A stretch of 64,000 nt of DNA from the NCBI GenBank assembly GCA_910577235.1, contig CAJTMX010000002.1, positions 101,561-165,560 on the forward strand, written 5' to 3'. The position numbers and the translations under genes are program-made. Under the pieces are notes generated by a model. The model was not told the origin of the DNA and ran no database searches. It was given only the letters and a program-made list of their open reading frames with translations. Below, piece by piece: positions 8,500-16,308 of this stretch. This DNA comes from an uncultured Acetatifactor sp. (GTDB taxonomy: Bacteria > Bacillota > Clostridia > Lachnospirales > Lachnospiraceae). Each line of letters begins with the position of its first letter. Position 1 is the first letter of the stretch.

Positions 8500-10152
8500 A
8501 TGAAGGTAGAAGTATTGGGGCAGGAGAGGGAATACCCTCAGGGAATCACTTACGAGCGGATAGCGGCGGATTATCAGGAAGAGTATGGCGGATTGATCGC
8601 TCTGGTCAACGCGGACGGCAAGCTGCGGGAGCTGTTTAAACATGCGGGCAGAGACTGCAAACTGAGCTTTTTTACCCTAAAGGACGCGGTAGGGCATAAG
8701 ACTTATGTGCGCTCCGCCACGATGCTGTGTATGAAAGCGATCTATGATACCATGGGAGAGAAAGCGGCGGCCATGTGCCGTCTGGAGTTTGCGGTGGGAA
8801 ACGGCACGTATATCAGCACCGGCGGAACTATCGATGCTACAGCGGAAAACGCGGAGCGCATCAAGGCACGGATGGACGAATTGCAGGCCTTGGCAATGCC
8901 ATTTCATAAAAGATCTTATCCCCTGGATGAAGCCATCGAGCTGTTCAGGGCCAAGGGGATGACGGGAAAAACGGAACTGTTCCGATACCGCCGCAGCTCC
9001 TTTGTGAACGTATATGAGATGGACGGCTATTATGACTACTATTACGGCTTTATGCTGCCAAACGCGGGCTATGTAAAGTGGTATGATCTGCAGGCCTATG
9101 ATCAGGGCTTTATGCTGGTACTGCCGGAGCAGAAGGAGCCCACACAGGTCAGGCCCCTGGAGGAGAGGAGAAAGCTGTTTGAGACTTTGAAAGCATCCGC
9201 CCAGTGGGGTCATGACATCGGCATAGAGACGGTGGGACAGCTCAACGACCAGATTTGCAGGGGGTCCATCAGTGATCTGATCCTGGTGCAGGAGGCGGAG
9301 CAGGAGAGGAAGATCGGAGAGATCGCCCGGGAGATCGCGTCACGTGACGGCGTGAAATTTATCATGATCGCAGGCCCTTCTTCCTCCGGGAAGACCAGCC
9401 TGTCCCACAGACTGTCGATCCAGCTGCGGACACTGGGCATGACGCCCCATCCCGTGGCTCTGGACAATTATTTTGTGAACAGGGAGGATACGCCGTTAGA
9501 CGAGAACGGGGACTATAATTTTGAGTGCCTGGAAGCCATCGACGTCAAGCAGTTTAACGATGATATGATCAAACTGCTGGATGGGGAGCGGGTGGAGATT
9601 CCCGAGTTCAATTTCAAGATCGGCCGCCGGGAATACAACGGCAATTATATGCAGCTGGGAAAAGAGGACGTGCTGGTCATCGAGGGCATTCACGGACTGA
9701 ATCCCAAGATGAGCTATGCCCTGCCTGAAGAGAGTAAATTTAAAATATATATCAGTGCTCTGATCAATCTGAATATCGACGCCCACAACCGGATTCCCAC
9801 CACCGACGGCAGACTGCTGCGGCGGATGGTGCGGGACGCCCGGACCAGAGGAGCGTCCGCCCAGAGGACGATACAGATGTGGCCCTCCGTGCGCAGGGGG
9901 GAGGAGGCGTATATATTCCCCTTCCAGGAGGAGGCGGACGTGATGTTCAACTCTGCCACGATCTACGAGCTGGCCGCGCTGAAACAATACGCGGAACCGT
10001 TGCTGTTCCATATTGAAAAGGATCAGCCGGAGTATCATGAGGCCAAGAGACTGCTGAAGTTTTTGGAGTATTTTCTGGGCATCAGCAGCGAGGAATTGCC
10101 CAGAAATTCCATATGCAGGGAATTCGTGGGCGGCAGTTGCTTTAGGGTGTAG
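8500..10152 (+). CDS. Nucleoside (uridine-type) kinase with N-terminal TGS and aminoacyl-tRNA-synthetase-like domain
   Basis: The first about 60 residues are a TGS-like beta domain. The next 200 resemble the second additional (editing-like) domain of threonyl-tRNA synthetase. The last 270 form a P-loop kinase: GPSSSGKTSL is the Walker A motif near residue 291, followed by ALDNYFVNRE and EGIHGLNP, as in uridine/phosphoribulokinase-type enzymes. The expected reaction is phosphorylation of a nucleoside with ATP or GTP. This three-part fusion is common in Clostridia and Bacteroidetes, but the role of the synthetase-derived part is not known. The ATG has GAGGATGAG upstream. Confidence 0.85.
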   Translation: MKVEVLGQEREYPQGITYERIAADYQEEYGGLIALVNADGKLRELFKHAGRDCKLSFFTLKDAVGHKTYVRSATMLCMKAIYDTMGEKAAAMCRLEFAVGNGTYISTGGTIDATAENAERIKARMDELQALAMPFHKRSYPLDEAIELFRAKGMTGKTELFRYRRSSFVNVYEMDGYYDYYYGFMLPNAGYVKWYDLQAYDQGFMLVLPEQKEPTQVRPLEERRKLFETLKASAQWGHDIGIETVGQLNDQICRGSISDLILVQEAEQERKIGEIAREIASRDGVKFIMIAGPSSSGKTSLSHRLSIQLRTLGMTPHPVALDNYFVNREDTPLDENGDYNFECLEAIDVKQFNDDMIKLLDGERVEIPEFNFKIGRREYNGNYMQLGKEDVLVIEGIHGLNPKMSYALPEESKFKIYISALINLNIDAHNRIPTTDGRLLRRMVRDARTRGASAQRTIQMWPSVRRGEEAYIFPFQEEADVMFNSATIYELAALKQYAEPLLFHIEKDQPEYHEAKRLLKFLEYFLGISSEELPRNSICREFVGGSCFRV

Positions 10153-10186
10153 CGGCAAAAGATAAAAACGGTTGAGAAGTGGAGAG

Positions 10187-13153
10187 ATGAGCGATTTGAT
10201 TGAAAAGAAACAGGGAGCCATGGACGGATTACAGGGATTTGAAAAATTCTGCTGCCGCGTGTTTAGCCTGTTAGCCCTGATCATGTTTGCCGTCCTGTTC
10301 TGGTACGGCCTGCATTTGACCGGACAAAACGGCGGAGACAGCGAATATATATCCTTCAGAGAGGATTCGGCGGTTTATAATGTTCTGACCCTGGGCGCTG
10401 CCCTGATATGTCTTTGCCTTGTGAGTAAGCTTGGGGAGAAAATGCAGGGCAGAAAAGCCAGAAATATTGCGTTGGCGGCTGTATGTACAGTGACGGCAGC
10501 CGTCAGCTTTTATTGGGTGTATGTGTGCAAGGCGGCCCCTCAGGCGGATCAGATGATGATCTGTCAGTATGCCGATGCGTTTAATATGGGGGATTTCAAC
10601 GGGGTACTGCAGGGCCGCTATATAGCCAGATATCCTCAGCAGCTGGGCATGGTCACGCTGCTGAGAGGACTTTTTTCCATCTTTGGACCGTACCATTATC
10701 AGGCTTTTCAGTACCTCATGGTGGCGGTAGTGCCGCTTATCGTGGTGTCAGGCTGCATGATCGTCAGGCTTTTGTCAGAGGACAATGCCAGAGCCGAGAT
10801 TTTTTACCTTCTGTTTATGCTGACATGTTTTCCCATGTACATTTACACGGTATTTGTCTATGGGGATTTGATCTCCACTGCACTGGGGATGTTTGGCGTG
10901 TGGATGTATCTGGCCTATCTGAAAAAGTTTTCCTGGATTCGTCTGCTGCTCTTTGGATTATCCATGGGGTTCGCCGTACAACTGCGCGCTAATCTGATGA
11001 TTCTGGTGGTGGCCATGGTCATTGTGCTGTTGATCAAACTGATTGTCCAATGGAAATGGCAGAACATCGTTATAGCGGCAGCGTTGGTACTGGGGGTCGT
11101 GCTGGCGAATATGGCGGTATGGGGATTTTACAGTGACAAGGTGGAGGAGAAAGCGCCTTCCATCCCTCCGCTGCTCTTTATCGTGATGGGACTCAATGAT
11201 GCGGATGGACATCCCGGCTGGTACAACGCCTATAACTATATTGTTTTTGCGGGACATAACGATGATGTGGAGGTTTCCAATTCAATAGCAATGGAACATC
11301 TAAAGGAGGCGTTCCAACGATACTGGGAAGATCCCGATTATATGCTGGATTTCTTTCAGAGGAAAATGAATGCCCAGTGGAACGCTCCCATGTACCAGAG
11401 TATCGCTATGAACAGGTATATTGAGGGAGACCAGATCGGAAAACTGGCGCCGGATATTACGAATTACGGCAAAACTGCCCAGTTGATGGAGTCGTGGATG
11501 AAGATATACCAGCTGCTCATGTACGGGGGATTATTATTTCTGCTGGCAGCCGGACGTAAAAAATTTCTGAAGATAGAGAAATATGCACTGTTGATAGCCG
11601 TCTACGGCGGTTTTTTGTTCTCCCTGATCTGGGAGGCCAAGACCAGATATGTGCTGCCGTTTCTCTTTTTCCAGATTCCCTATATGGCGCTGGCGATCAG
11701 TGAATTGACTGTGGCCATCCGCAAACTCCCCGGAAACTTAAGACGGGCAGGACTGCCGCGAAGGGTGCTGGTGGGTGCCGGGGCGGGAGTTGTCAGACTC
11801 CGGCAGGCTCTAGGCAAAAACAGGATCTTTGTGGGGGGATGCATGGCGGTTCTGGTGCTCCATATGGCTTTGATCCTGTTCTTTGGGGCGCAGAAAAAAG
11901 GGTTCCTGGAGGAGGAATACGATTCCTATTATTCCAGTACAGGTACGATCCATATGGAACAATACAGTCCTGTCATGGAAAAAAGCGGGTATGGTGTGCA
12001 ATTTCAGTATCTGGTGATCGACGGTAACGAGTTTAACTATGAAGTGGTTGCAGACGCTCAAAAACCGGAGAACCGGCCGCCGCTTTACTATCTGGCGCTG
12101 AATACACTGATGTCCCTCCGGCCCAACTCTTTTTACAAGTGGTTCGGTATAGGACTGAATGCGGTTTGTTCTCTGATCTCCTGCTGCGGGATCATGACAT
12201 TGGCGTTTATGCTGGATCGGGGGAAATATCGTCGCATGTGGGCCATCCACGCTGGACTGGCATTTGGAGTTTGTCCCGTGTCCCTCAGTAATGTCATGTT
12301 TACGGGCCCACACGCAATGAATGTTATGTGGGTGATCCTGTATTTGGACATTTTAATAGCAATGGCGCAAGATCCGCGCTGCCACAGACGGAAATATATC
12401 GGCCTTACCGCCGCGGGAGGCGCTGTATGCGGACTGGCTTTTCTGACAAGCTATATCAGTCTTATTCCGGTATTGGCCCTGTGGCTGGGCGGCTGTGTTC
12501 GGGCGGCGGTCAGGCGGCAGGGGCAGGGGCGTATGCTGCGCTTTGCCGGGGTCATGGCAATCTGCGTGATGCTGGCAATCCTGGAGTTCCCGTTCAGCAT
12601 CAGGCATGTCTTTATGCTTTCGGGACGGGGAACCGGAGAGATATATTATACTCTGGGCGCGGTTTTGATTCCTGTGGCAGCCTGTCTGATCTGTAAAGGG
12701 GGACTGCGGGCATGGGAGAAGAGAACCGGCGGATTAGATGAAAAAAATCACTGGCAGGCCGCAGTGCTGGCAGCCGGTGTGGTGCTGCTCTGCGGCGGCG
12801 TGGGAATGGCTGTGGGAGGCGTACACTTTTTGCAGCGGGAGGGGGCGGACAAGATAGCGTTTTCCCGGAGCAATGCCCAATACCCGGCGGTGGTGGTCTG
12901 CGGATATGCCTCGCCCAAGCAGGCGTGGTATGCGTCGGATGAGTTATGGCCTTATGAACGCATTGTTTATGTGGATTATTTGGATGGAGACTGTGAGCTG
13001 GAGAATGAGACGCTCATAAATGCGGAAAGGCTGATCGTGTATATGGATTGTCCCGAGGAGATATTGGATCGTCTCATCGCTCAAAACGATGGACTGGACT
13101 CCTATTCATTGGTACGCCGGGAGGAGAAATTCTGTGTCTATGAGGTACAGTGA
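10187..13153 (+). CDS. Giant multi-pass membrane protein, tandem GT-C/GT39-like halves
   Basis: This 988-residue protein has about 20 hydrophobic segments arranged in two similar halves. Each half starts with a membrane helix, has a short extracytoplasmic loop and then a helix bundle. The second half contains NRPPLYYLALNTL, like the loop after the first helix in protein O-mannosyltransferases (GT39). The first half has a parallel ARYPQQLGMVTLLRG. A soluble C-terminal tail of about 100 residues probably lies outside. GT-C enzymes use polyprenyl-phosphate sugars. Catalytic acidic residues cannot be assigned with confidence, so glycosyltransferase activity is inferred. ATG 10187 lies unusually close to GGAGAG (10181-10186); a TTG at 10196 has better spacing. 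Confidence 0.65.
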   Translation: MSDLIEKKQGAMDGLQGFEKFCCRVFSLLALIMFAVLFWYGLHLTGQNGGDSEYISFREDSAVYNVLTLGAALICLCLVSKLGEKMQGRKARNIALAAVCTVTAAVSFYWVYVCKAAPQADQMMICQYADAFNMGDFNGVLQGRYIARYPQQLGMVTLLRGLFSIFGPYHYQAFQYLMVAVVPLIVVSGCMIVRLLSEDNARAEIFYLLFMLTCFPMYIYTVFVYGDLISTALGMFGVWMYLAYLKKFSWIRLLLFGLSMGFAVQLRANLMILVVAMVIVLLIKLIVQWKWQNIVIAAALVLGVVLANMAVWGFYSDKVEEKAPSIPPLLFIVMGLNDADGHPGWYNAYNYIVFAGHNDDVEVSNSIAMEHLKEAFQRYWEDPDYMLDFFQRKMNAQWNAPMYQSIAMNRYIEGDQIGKLAPDITNYGKTAQLMESWMKIYQLLMYGGLLFLLAAGRKKFLKIEKYALLIAVYGGFLFSLIWEAKTRYVLPFLFFQIPYMALAISELTVAIRKLPGNLRRAGLPRRVLVGAGAGVVRLRQALGKNRIFVGGCMAVLVLHMALILFFGAQKKGFLEEEYDSYYSSTGTIHMEQYSPVMEKSGYGVQFQYLVIDGNEFNYEVVADAQKPENRPPLYYLALNTLMSLRPNSFYKWFGIGLNAVCSLISCCGIMTLAFMLDRGKYRRMWAIHAGLAFGVCPVSLSNVMFTGPHAMNVMWVILYLDILIAMAQDPRCHRRKYIGLTAAGGAVCGLAFLTSYISLIPVLALWLGGCVRAAVRRQGQGRMLRFAGVMAICVMLAILEFPFSIRHVFMLSGRGTGEIYYTLGAVLIPVAACLICKGGLRAWEKRTGGLDEKNHWQAAVLAAGVVLLCGGVGMAVGGVHFLQREGADKIAFSRSNAQYPAVVVCGYASPKQAWYASDELWPYERIVYVDYLDGDCELENETLINAERLIVYMDCPEEILDRLIAQNDGLDSYSLVRREEKFCVYEVQ

Positions 13154-13726
13154 GTCTGGTCAGGGATACTGTACCTCCGCTTTGAGACACATTGCTGTCA
13201 GGAGCCGGAGGCTCCGCCAACCGTTTGCCGAATATATTTTCCATATGTCCCACCCGGCGGTGATGCGGCTTTGTTCGCGCAGGGTGGGCAGATTCTATCC
13301 CTGATCTGTTTTTTCATAAAATACTCTTGAATTCCTTGATCCAAACAATGTTTTACAGCCTCTTCAACAGTGGTTTTGAACCCATCTGCCAGTTATTCGG
13401 TTACCCTTCCTAGCAAACAGACCTGTTCCTACAGTCCGGGCTCTTTGTTTGTGCATGTATCGGTCCGGGCGGTACCGGTTGGGGGCAGTGCATGTCAATG
13501 TTTTTGCCGCCTGTTCCGTGAAATAGACCAGATATCGAAAAACGATTGCGCCAGATGTCATTTTGCCTATAATAAGAATCAAGATAGTTGTCGGAATATA
13601 TTAAACAGCATACTCCCGGAGAGCGCATTGATAAATAGGGGACGCCTAAACGGTCAAATGATTGTCACCACATTTCGTGCGTTGGCAGAGGATATGCGGA
13701 ACTTAAACGTAGAAGGAGGTGTCGGA
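13154..13726. other. 573-bp intergenic region before the LytTR gene
   Basis: No convincing gene is present. An in-frame extension of the LytTR frame upstream to 13370 has coding-unlike composition and no ribosome binding site. The region holds small inverted repeats (GGAGCC/GGCTCC near 13200; CCCACCC/GGGTGGG around 13249-13290) and a T-run at about 13310-13316. It also holds the putative promoter listed separately. The inverted repeats plus T-run may terminate the upstream membrane-protein transcript. Confidence 0.5.
13546..13573 (+). promoter_or_regulatory. Putative promoter for the LytTR-DUF3021 operon
   Basis: TTGCGC (13546-13551), a 16-bp spacer and a perfect TATAAT (13568-13573). The leader to the GTG start would be about 145 nt. 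Confidence 0.5.
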
Positions 13727-14167
13727 GTGCAGATAGAAGTCAAGATAGATCCGTCCTGCACAGAACCTAAAGTCATTATAGTGGCAGATTCCATGTCCGA
13801 GGAGATACAGAGTCTGGTTAAAAGGTTGTCCGCAGATATTCCCCAGGTGATCTCCGGTATTCGGGATGAGAGACTGGAGGTGCTTAAGGAAGATGAGCTG
13901 ATCCGGGTATACGCAGGCTCCGGTAAGGTGTTTGCGGTCACGGAACAGGGAGAATATGTTTTGCGGTTAAGGCTCTATGAACTGGAAGAGAGATTGGACA
14001 GACAAAAGTTTGTGCGGATATCCAACTCGGAGATCGTGAACCTAAAAAAAGTAAAGTCTTTTGATCTAAGCTTTGCCGGCACGGTCTGTGTGGAATTGTT
14101 AAACGGAACGGTCACATACGTATCGAGAAGATACGTGCCGAAGATCAAGAAAATATTGGGAATATAA
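13727..14167 (+). CDS. LytTR-family DNA-binding transcriptional regulator
   Basis: The GTG at 13727 is chosen because AAGGAGG (13713-13719) lies 7 nt upstream. The resulting 146-residue protein has a short N-terminal region of about 45 residues and a C-terminal LytTR domain. The LytTR part includes the typical FVRISNSEIVNLKKV and YVSRRYVPKIKKIL motifs. There is no receiver domain, so it is not a standard response regulator. It is followed at 17 bp by a DUF3021 membrane protein, the well-known LytTR/DUF3021 pair, in which the membrane protein is thought to control the regulator. Confidence 0.9.
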   Translation: MQIEVKIDPSCTEPKVIIVADSMSEEIQSLVKRLSADIPQVISGIRDERLEVLKEDELIRVYAGSGKVFAVTEQGEYVLRLRLYELEERLDRQKFVRISNSEIVNLKKVKSFDLSFAGTVCVELLNGTVTYVSRRYVPKIKKILGI

Positions 14168-14184
14168 GAGAGGAGAGTATAAAT

Positions 14185-14646
14185 ATGAAAAAAAATATCC
14201 GGATTCGTAGAATCTGTAAATACGGTGTTCTGGGTATGCCGCTGGGCGTCACGACCGGACATGTGATCAGTATTTTGACCTCTCTGAAGTGGGGGCAGGG
14301 TTATTACTCCCCCTGTGTTCCACAGATGATTGAGGTCATAGGCAGCGAGATCTGCGCGGTGATCTTGCAGACAGTATTATGCGCACTGTTGGGTGGGGTG
14401 TTTGGAGTGACTTCCGTAATATGGGAAAATAAAACATGGAGCATTATGAAACAGACAGGGATATATTATCTGGTGGATTCGGCGGCAATGATGCTGGTGG
14501 CATATCTCTGCTATTGGATGGAGCATAGCGCAAGGGGATTTCTCAGCTATTTTGGCATTTTCACCGCAATTTTTGTGTTGGTATGGCTGGTACAGTATAT
14601 GCGCGTTAAGAGTGATCTGAAAAAGATTAATTCCCGTCTGAAGTAA
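14185..14646 (+). CDS. DUF3021 four-helix membrane protein
   Basis: This protein of 153 residues has four predicted membrane helices: about residues 12-32, 52-75, 91-112 and 121-141. A charged C-terminal tail (RVKSDLKKINSRLK) follows. Topology and the pairing with the LytTR regulator just upstream match DUF3021. Members are proposed to inhibit the LytTR partner at the membrane. The specific signal is unknown. Confidence 0.85.
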   Translation: MKKNIRIRRICKYGVLGMPLGVTTGHVISILTSLKWGQGYYSPCVPQMIEVIGSEICAVILQTVLCALLGGVFGVTSVIWENKTWSIMKQTGIYYLVDSAAMMLVAYLCYWMEHSARGFLSYFGIFTAIFVLVWLVQYMRVKSDLKKINSRLK

Positions 14647-14681
14647 ATGAGCCGGAATTTTGGTCCATTATTTTGTAAGAG

Positions 14682-14710
14682 TTGCTAAAACCGCCGATCT
14701 GTGCTAAAAT
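14682..14710 (+). promoter_or_regulatory. rnpB promoter
   Basis: TTGCTA (14682-14687), 17-bp spacer, extended -10 TGCTAAAAT with TAAAAT at 14705-14710. Transcription would start near 14717, leaving about 50 nt of leader to be trimmed before the mature RNase P RNA end. Confidence 0.7.
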
Positions 14711-14768
14711 AAGCAGAGCGTTTCACAGAGGCGTTGAAAAGCGCTCATATGAATATGTTTCAAAATAT

Positions 14769-15176
14769 AAGTAGGACAGGCGATCGCAGCCACGCCATTG
14801 CGTGGGTGAGGAAAGTCCGGGCTTCACAGGGCAGGATGCCGGATAACGTCCGGTGGAGGCGACTCCAAGGCCAGTGCAACAGAAATATACCGCCTGGAGA
14901 TAATTGTAGGGCAATTTTCTTGGAGATAATTGCGGAGCAATTTTCTTGGAGATAATTGCGGAGCAATTTTCTCCAGGTAAGGGTGGAAAGGCAGCTTAAG
15001 AGACTACCGTCCGTCTGGCAACAGGCGGAGCCATGTAAACCCCATCCGAAGCAAGACCAAAACGAAAGCGACAGGCTTGCCCGGCCTGCTTTCAGGTAGG
15101 TCGCTGGAGGCGTCTGGTAACAGGCGTCCTAGATAGATGATCGCTCAACGACATAACCCGGCTTATCGTCCTGCTT
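14769..15176 (+). ncRNA. rnpB: RNase P RNA, class A, with repeat-expanded P12
   Basis: This is the catalytic RNA of RNase P, which cleaves tRNA 5' leaders. Hallmarks in order are GAGGAAAGTCCGGGCT near 14809, ACAGAAATATACCGCC near 14879, GGTAAGGGTGGAAA near 14976, AGAGACTACCG near 15000, CCCCATCCGAAGCAAGACC near 15039 and ATAACCCGGCTTAT near 15153. Ends were set by P1: AAGTAGGAC (14769-14777) pairs with GTCCTGCTT (15168-15176) with one G-U. The P12 arm (14893-14978) is enlarged by three 26-nt repeats. Length is about 408 nt. Confidence 0.95.
14895..14972 (+). repeat. Three tandem 26-nt repeats inside rnpB P12
   Basis: Copies lie at 14895-14920, 14921-14946 and 14947-14972. Copies 2 and 3 are identical; copy 1 differs at two positions. 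Each unit contains AATTGC-GGA-GCAATT, a 6-bp hairpin with a 3-nt loop (one G-U pair in copy 1). The array is enclosed by CCTGGAGA (14893-14900) and TCTCCAGG (14971-14978), the 8-bp base of P12. Confidence 0.92.
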
Positions 15177-15181
15177 AATTC

Positions 15182-15216
15182 AAAATCCCAGTATTTGTTA
15201 TGAATACTGGGGTTTT
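15182..15216 (+). terminator. rnpB terminator
   Basis: CCCAGTATT (15187-15195) pairs perfectly with AATACTGGG (15203-15211); flanking AAAA and TTTT extend the stem. The T-run is short. Confidence 0.75.
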
Positions 15217-15285
15217 GCTATGGACGGCCGCATTGCCGGCCGGTCCATACCGCAGGTAAAGTCAGGGACAGTATGAGGGATCAAT

Positions 15286-16143
15286 ATGCGGAAGAGATTT
15301 ATGGAGGTGCTGGCGTTATTTTCTCTGGTATTGGTGCTGGTTGCCCTGGGAGGGCAGCGGACGGCAAGCGGGACGAATCTCACCAGGAGAACGGCCCCGG
15401 TTTGTGGGACGGGACCATACAGTGAAATGGGACCATGCAGTAGGACGGGATCATGCAGTGAAATGGGACCGTACAGTGGGACGGGACCATACAGTAAAAC
15501 AGAGCCATGCAGTGAAACGGAACTGTTAGACCCCAAGGAACTGCCAGGGGAAGTTGTATCGGAGGATAGGCCGGATGAGGATATGCAGCAGTATTTGCAA
15601 CGGGTAACGGTGCGGTTTCAAGGGTCCCGATATGTGGGCAGCGGCGTTGTCTGGTCTGTGGAAGAGGATGTTCTGGTGATCGCTACCGCAGCCCATGTTA
15701 TTACGGACAACTTTCCTGTATTTGTGCAGTTTGAGCAGGGTGAACCGCTGGAAACCCAATTGCGTAAGGTATCGGATCAGGTGGATCTGGCATTTGTGGA
15801 AATTCCCTTACTGGAATTGGAGAACCGGGGAATCGGCTGGCAGATAGCCAGACAGGAAAAAGAGGTGTGCGACCGATTAGAACCCGGGCAACCGTTGTGG
15901 ATCATGGGTTCCGTGGAGGAGGCGGCAGACCGGGTCTATGCCGGCAGTGTGATACAGCCTTGGATATATTTGGAGGATTTTGGGAATTATATGCTGCTGG
16001 GACATGCCTATGCCGTTCCGGGAGTGTCCGGCGGCGGTGTGTTTACACAGGATGGGTTTCTGGTGGGTATTCTCTGCGGCGGCAATGATGACGACCAGAC
16101 CGCCGTGCTGCCCTGGAGCGTCATGGTGGCAGGAGAATCTTAA
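15286..16143 (+). CDS. Secreted trypsin-like (S1) serine protease with N-terminal hexapeptide repeats
   Basis: Residues 1-28 look like a signal sequence or membrane anchor (basic MRKR then a long hydrophobic stretch). Residues about 42-77 are six tandem hexapeptides of the form T/M-G-P-Y/C-S-x. The chymotrypsin-fold domain follows with the catalytic His in TAAHVI, Asp in VDLAFVEI and Ser in GVSGGGVF; the last replaces the usual GNSGG. It resembles HtrA/DegP-type proteases but has no PDZ domain (285 aa in total). The target is unknown. GAGGGATC lies before the ATG. The gene stands alone between rnpB and the G3E GTPase pair. Confidence 0.8.
   Translation: MRKRFMEVLALFSLVLVLVALGGQRTASGTNLTRRTAPVCGTGPYSEMGPCSRTGSCSEMGPYSGTGPYSKTEPCSETELLDPKELPGEVVSEDRPDEDMQQYLQRVTVRFQGSRYVGSGVVWSVEEDVLVIATAAHVITDNFPVFVQFEQGEPLETQLRKVSDQVDLAFVEIPLLELENRGIGWQIARQEKEVCDRLEPGQPLWIMGSVEEAADRVYAGSVIQPWIYLEDFGNYMLLGHAYAVPGVSGGGVFTQDGFLVGILCGGNDDDQTAVLPWSVMVAGES
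15409..15516 (+). repeat. Six tandem 18-bp repeats in the S1 protease gene
   Basis: Units of 18 bp, all in frame, share the core GGGACCATACAGT with scattered substitutions. They encode six-residue repeats rich in Gly, Pro, Ser and alternating Tyr/Cys. The array sits between the signal sequence and the protease domain. Confidence 0.9.
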
Positions 16144-16199
16144 GCGCGGTACAGAAGACAACAGGAGAACCGTTTATTAATTTTTCAGTTTTACAGATA

Positions 16200-16252
16200 T
16201 TGACAACAGGATAGTTTTGTTAGACAATAAAAGATAATGATTAATTTATAAT
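16200..16252 (+). promoter_or_regulatory. Putative promoter with Zur-box-like core before the G3E GTPase
   Basis: TTGACA at 16200-16205 is followed by GACAAT at 16223-16228 (17-bp spacer); a separate TATAAT lies at 16247-16252. Between them TAATGATTA (16235-16243) matches the TAATnATTA centre of the zinc-uptake regulator (Zur) box. The outer arms match poorly, so the operator is tentative. Confidence 0.4.
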
Positions 16253-16308
16253 GGCTGGAGCGGGTGTAACTTTGGCCTGAACATGATATGCGGAAAGGAA
16301 GTAATACT

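Noticed and set aside
13370..13726. Upstream extension of the LytTR frame
   Set aside because: Composition is not protein-like and a strong ribosome site with GTG at 13727 explains the true start.
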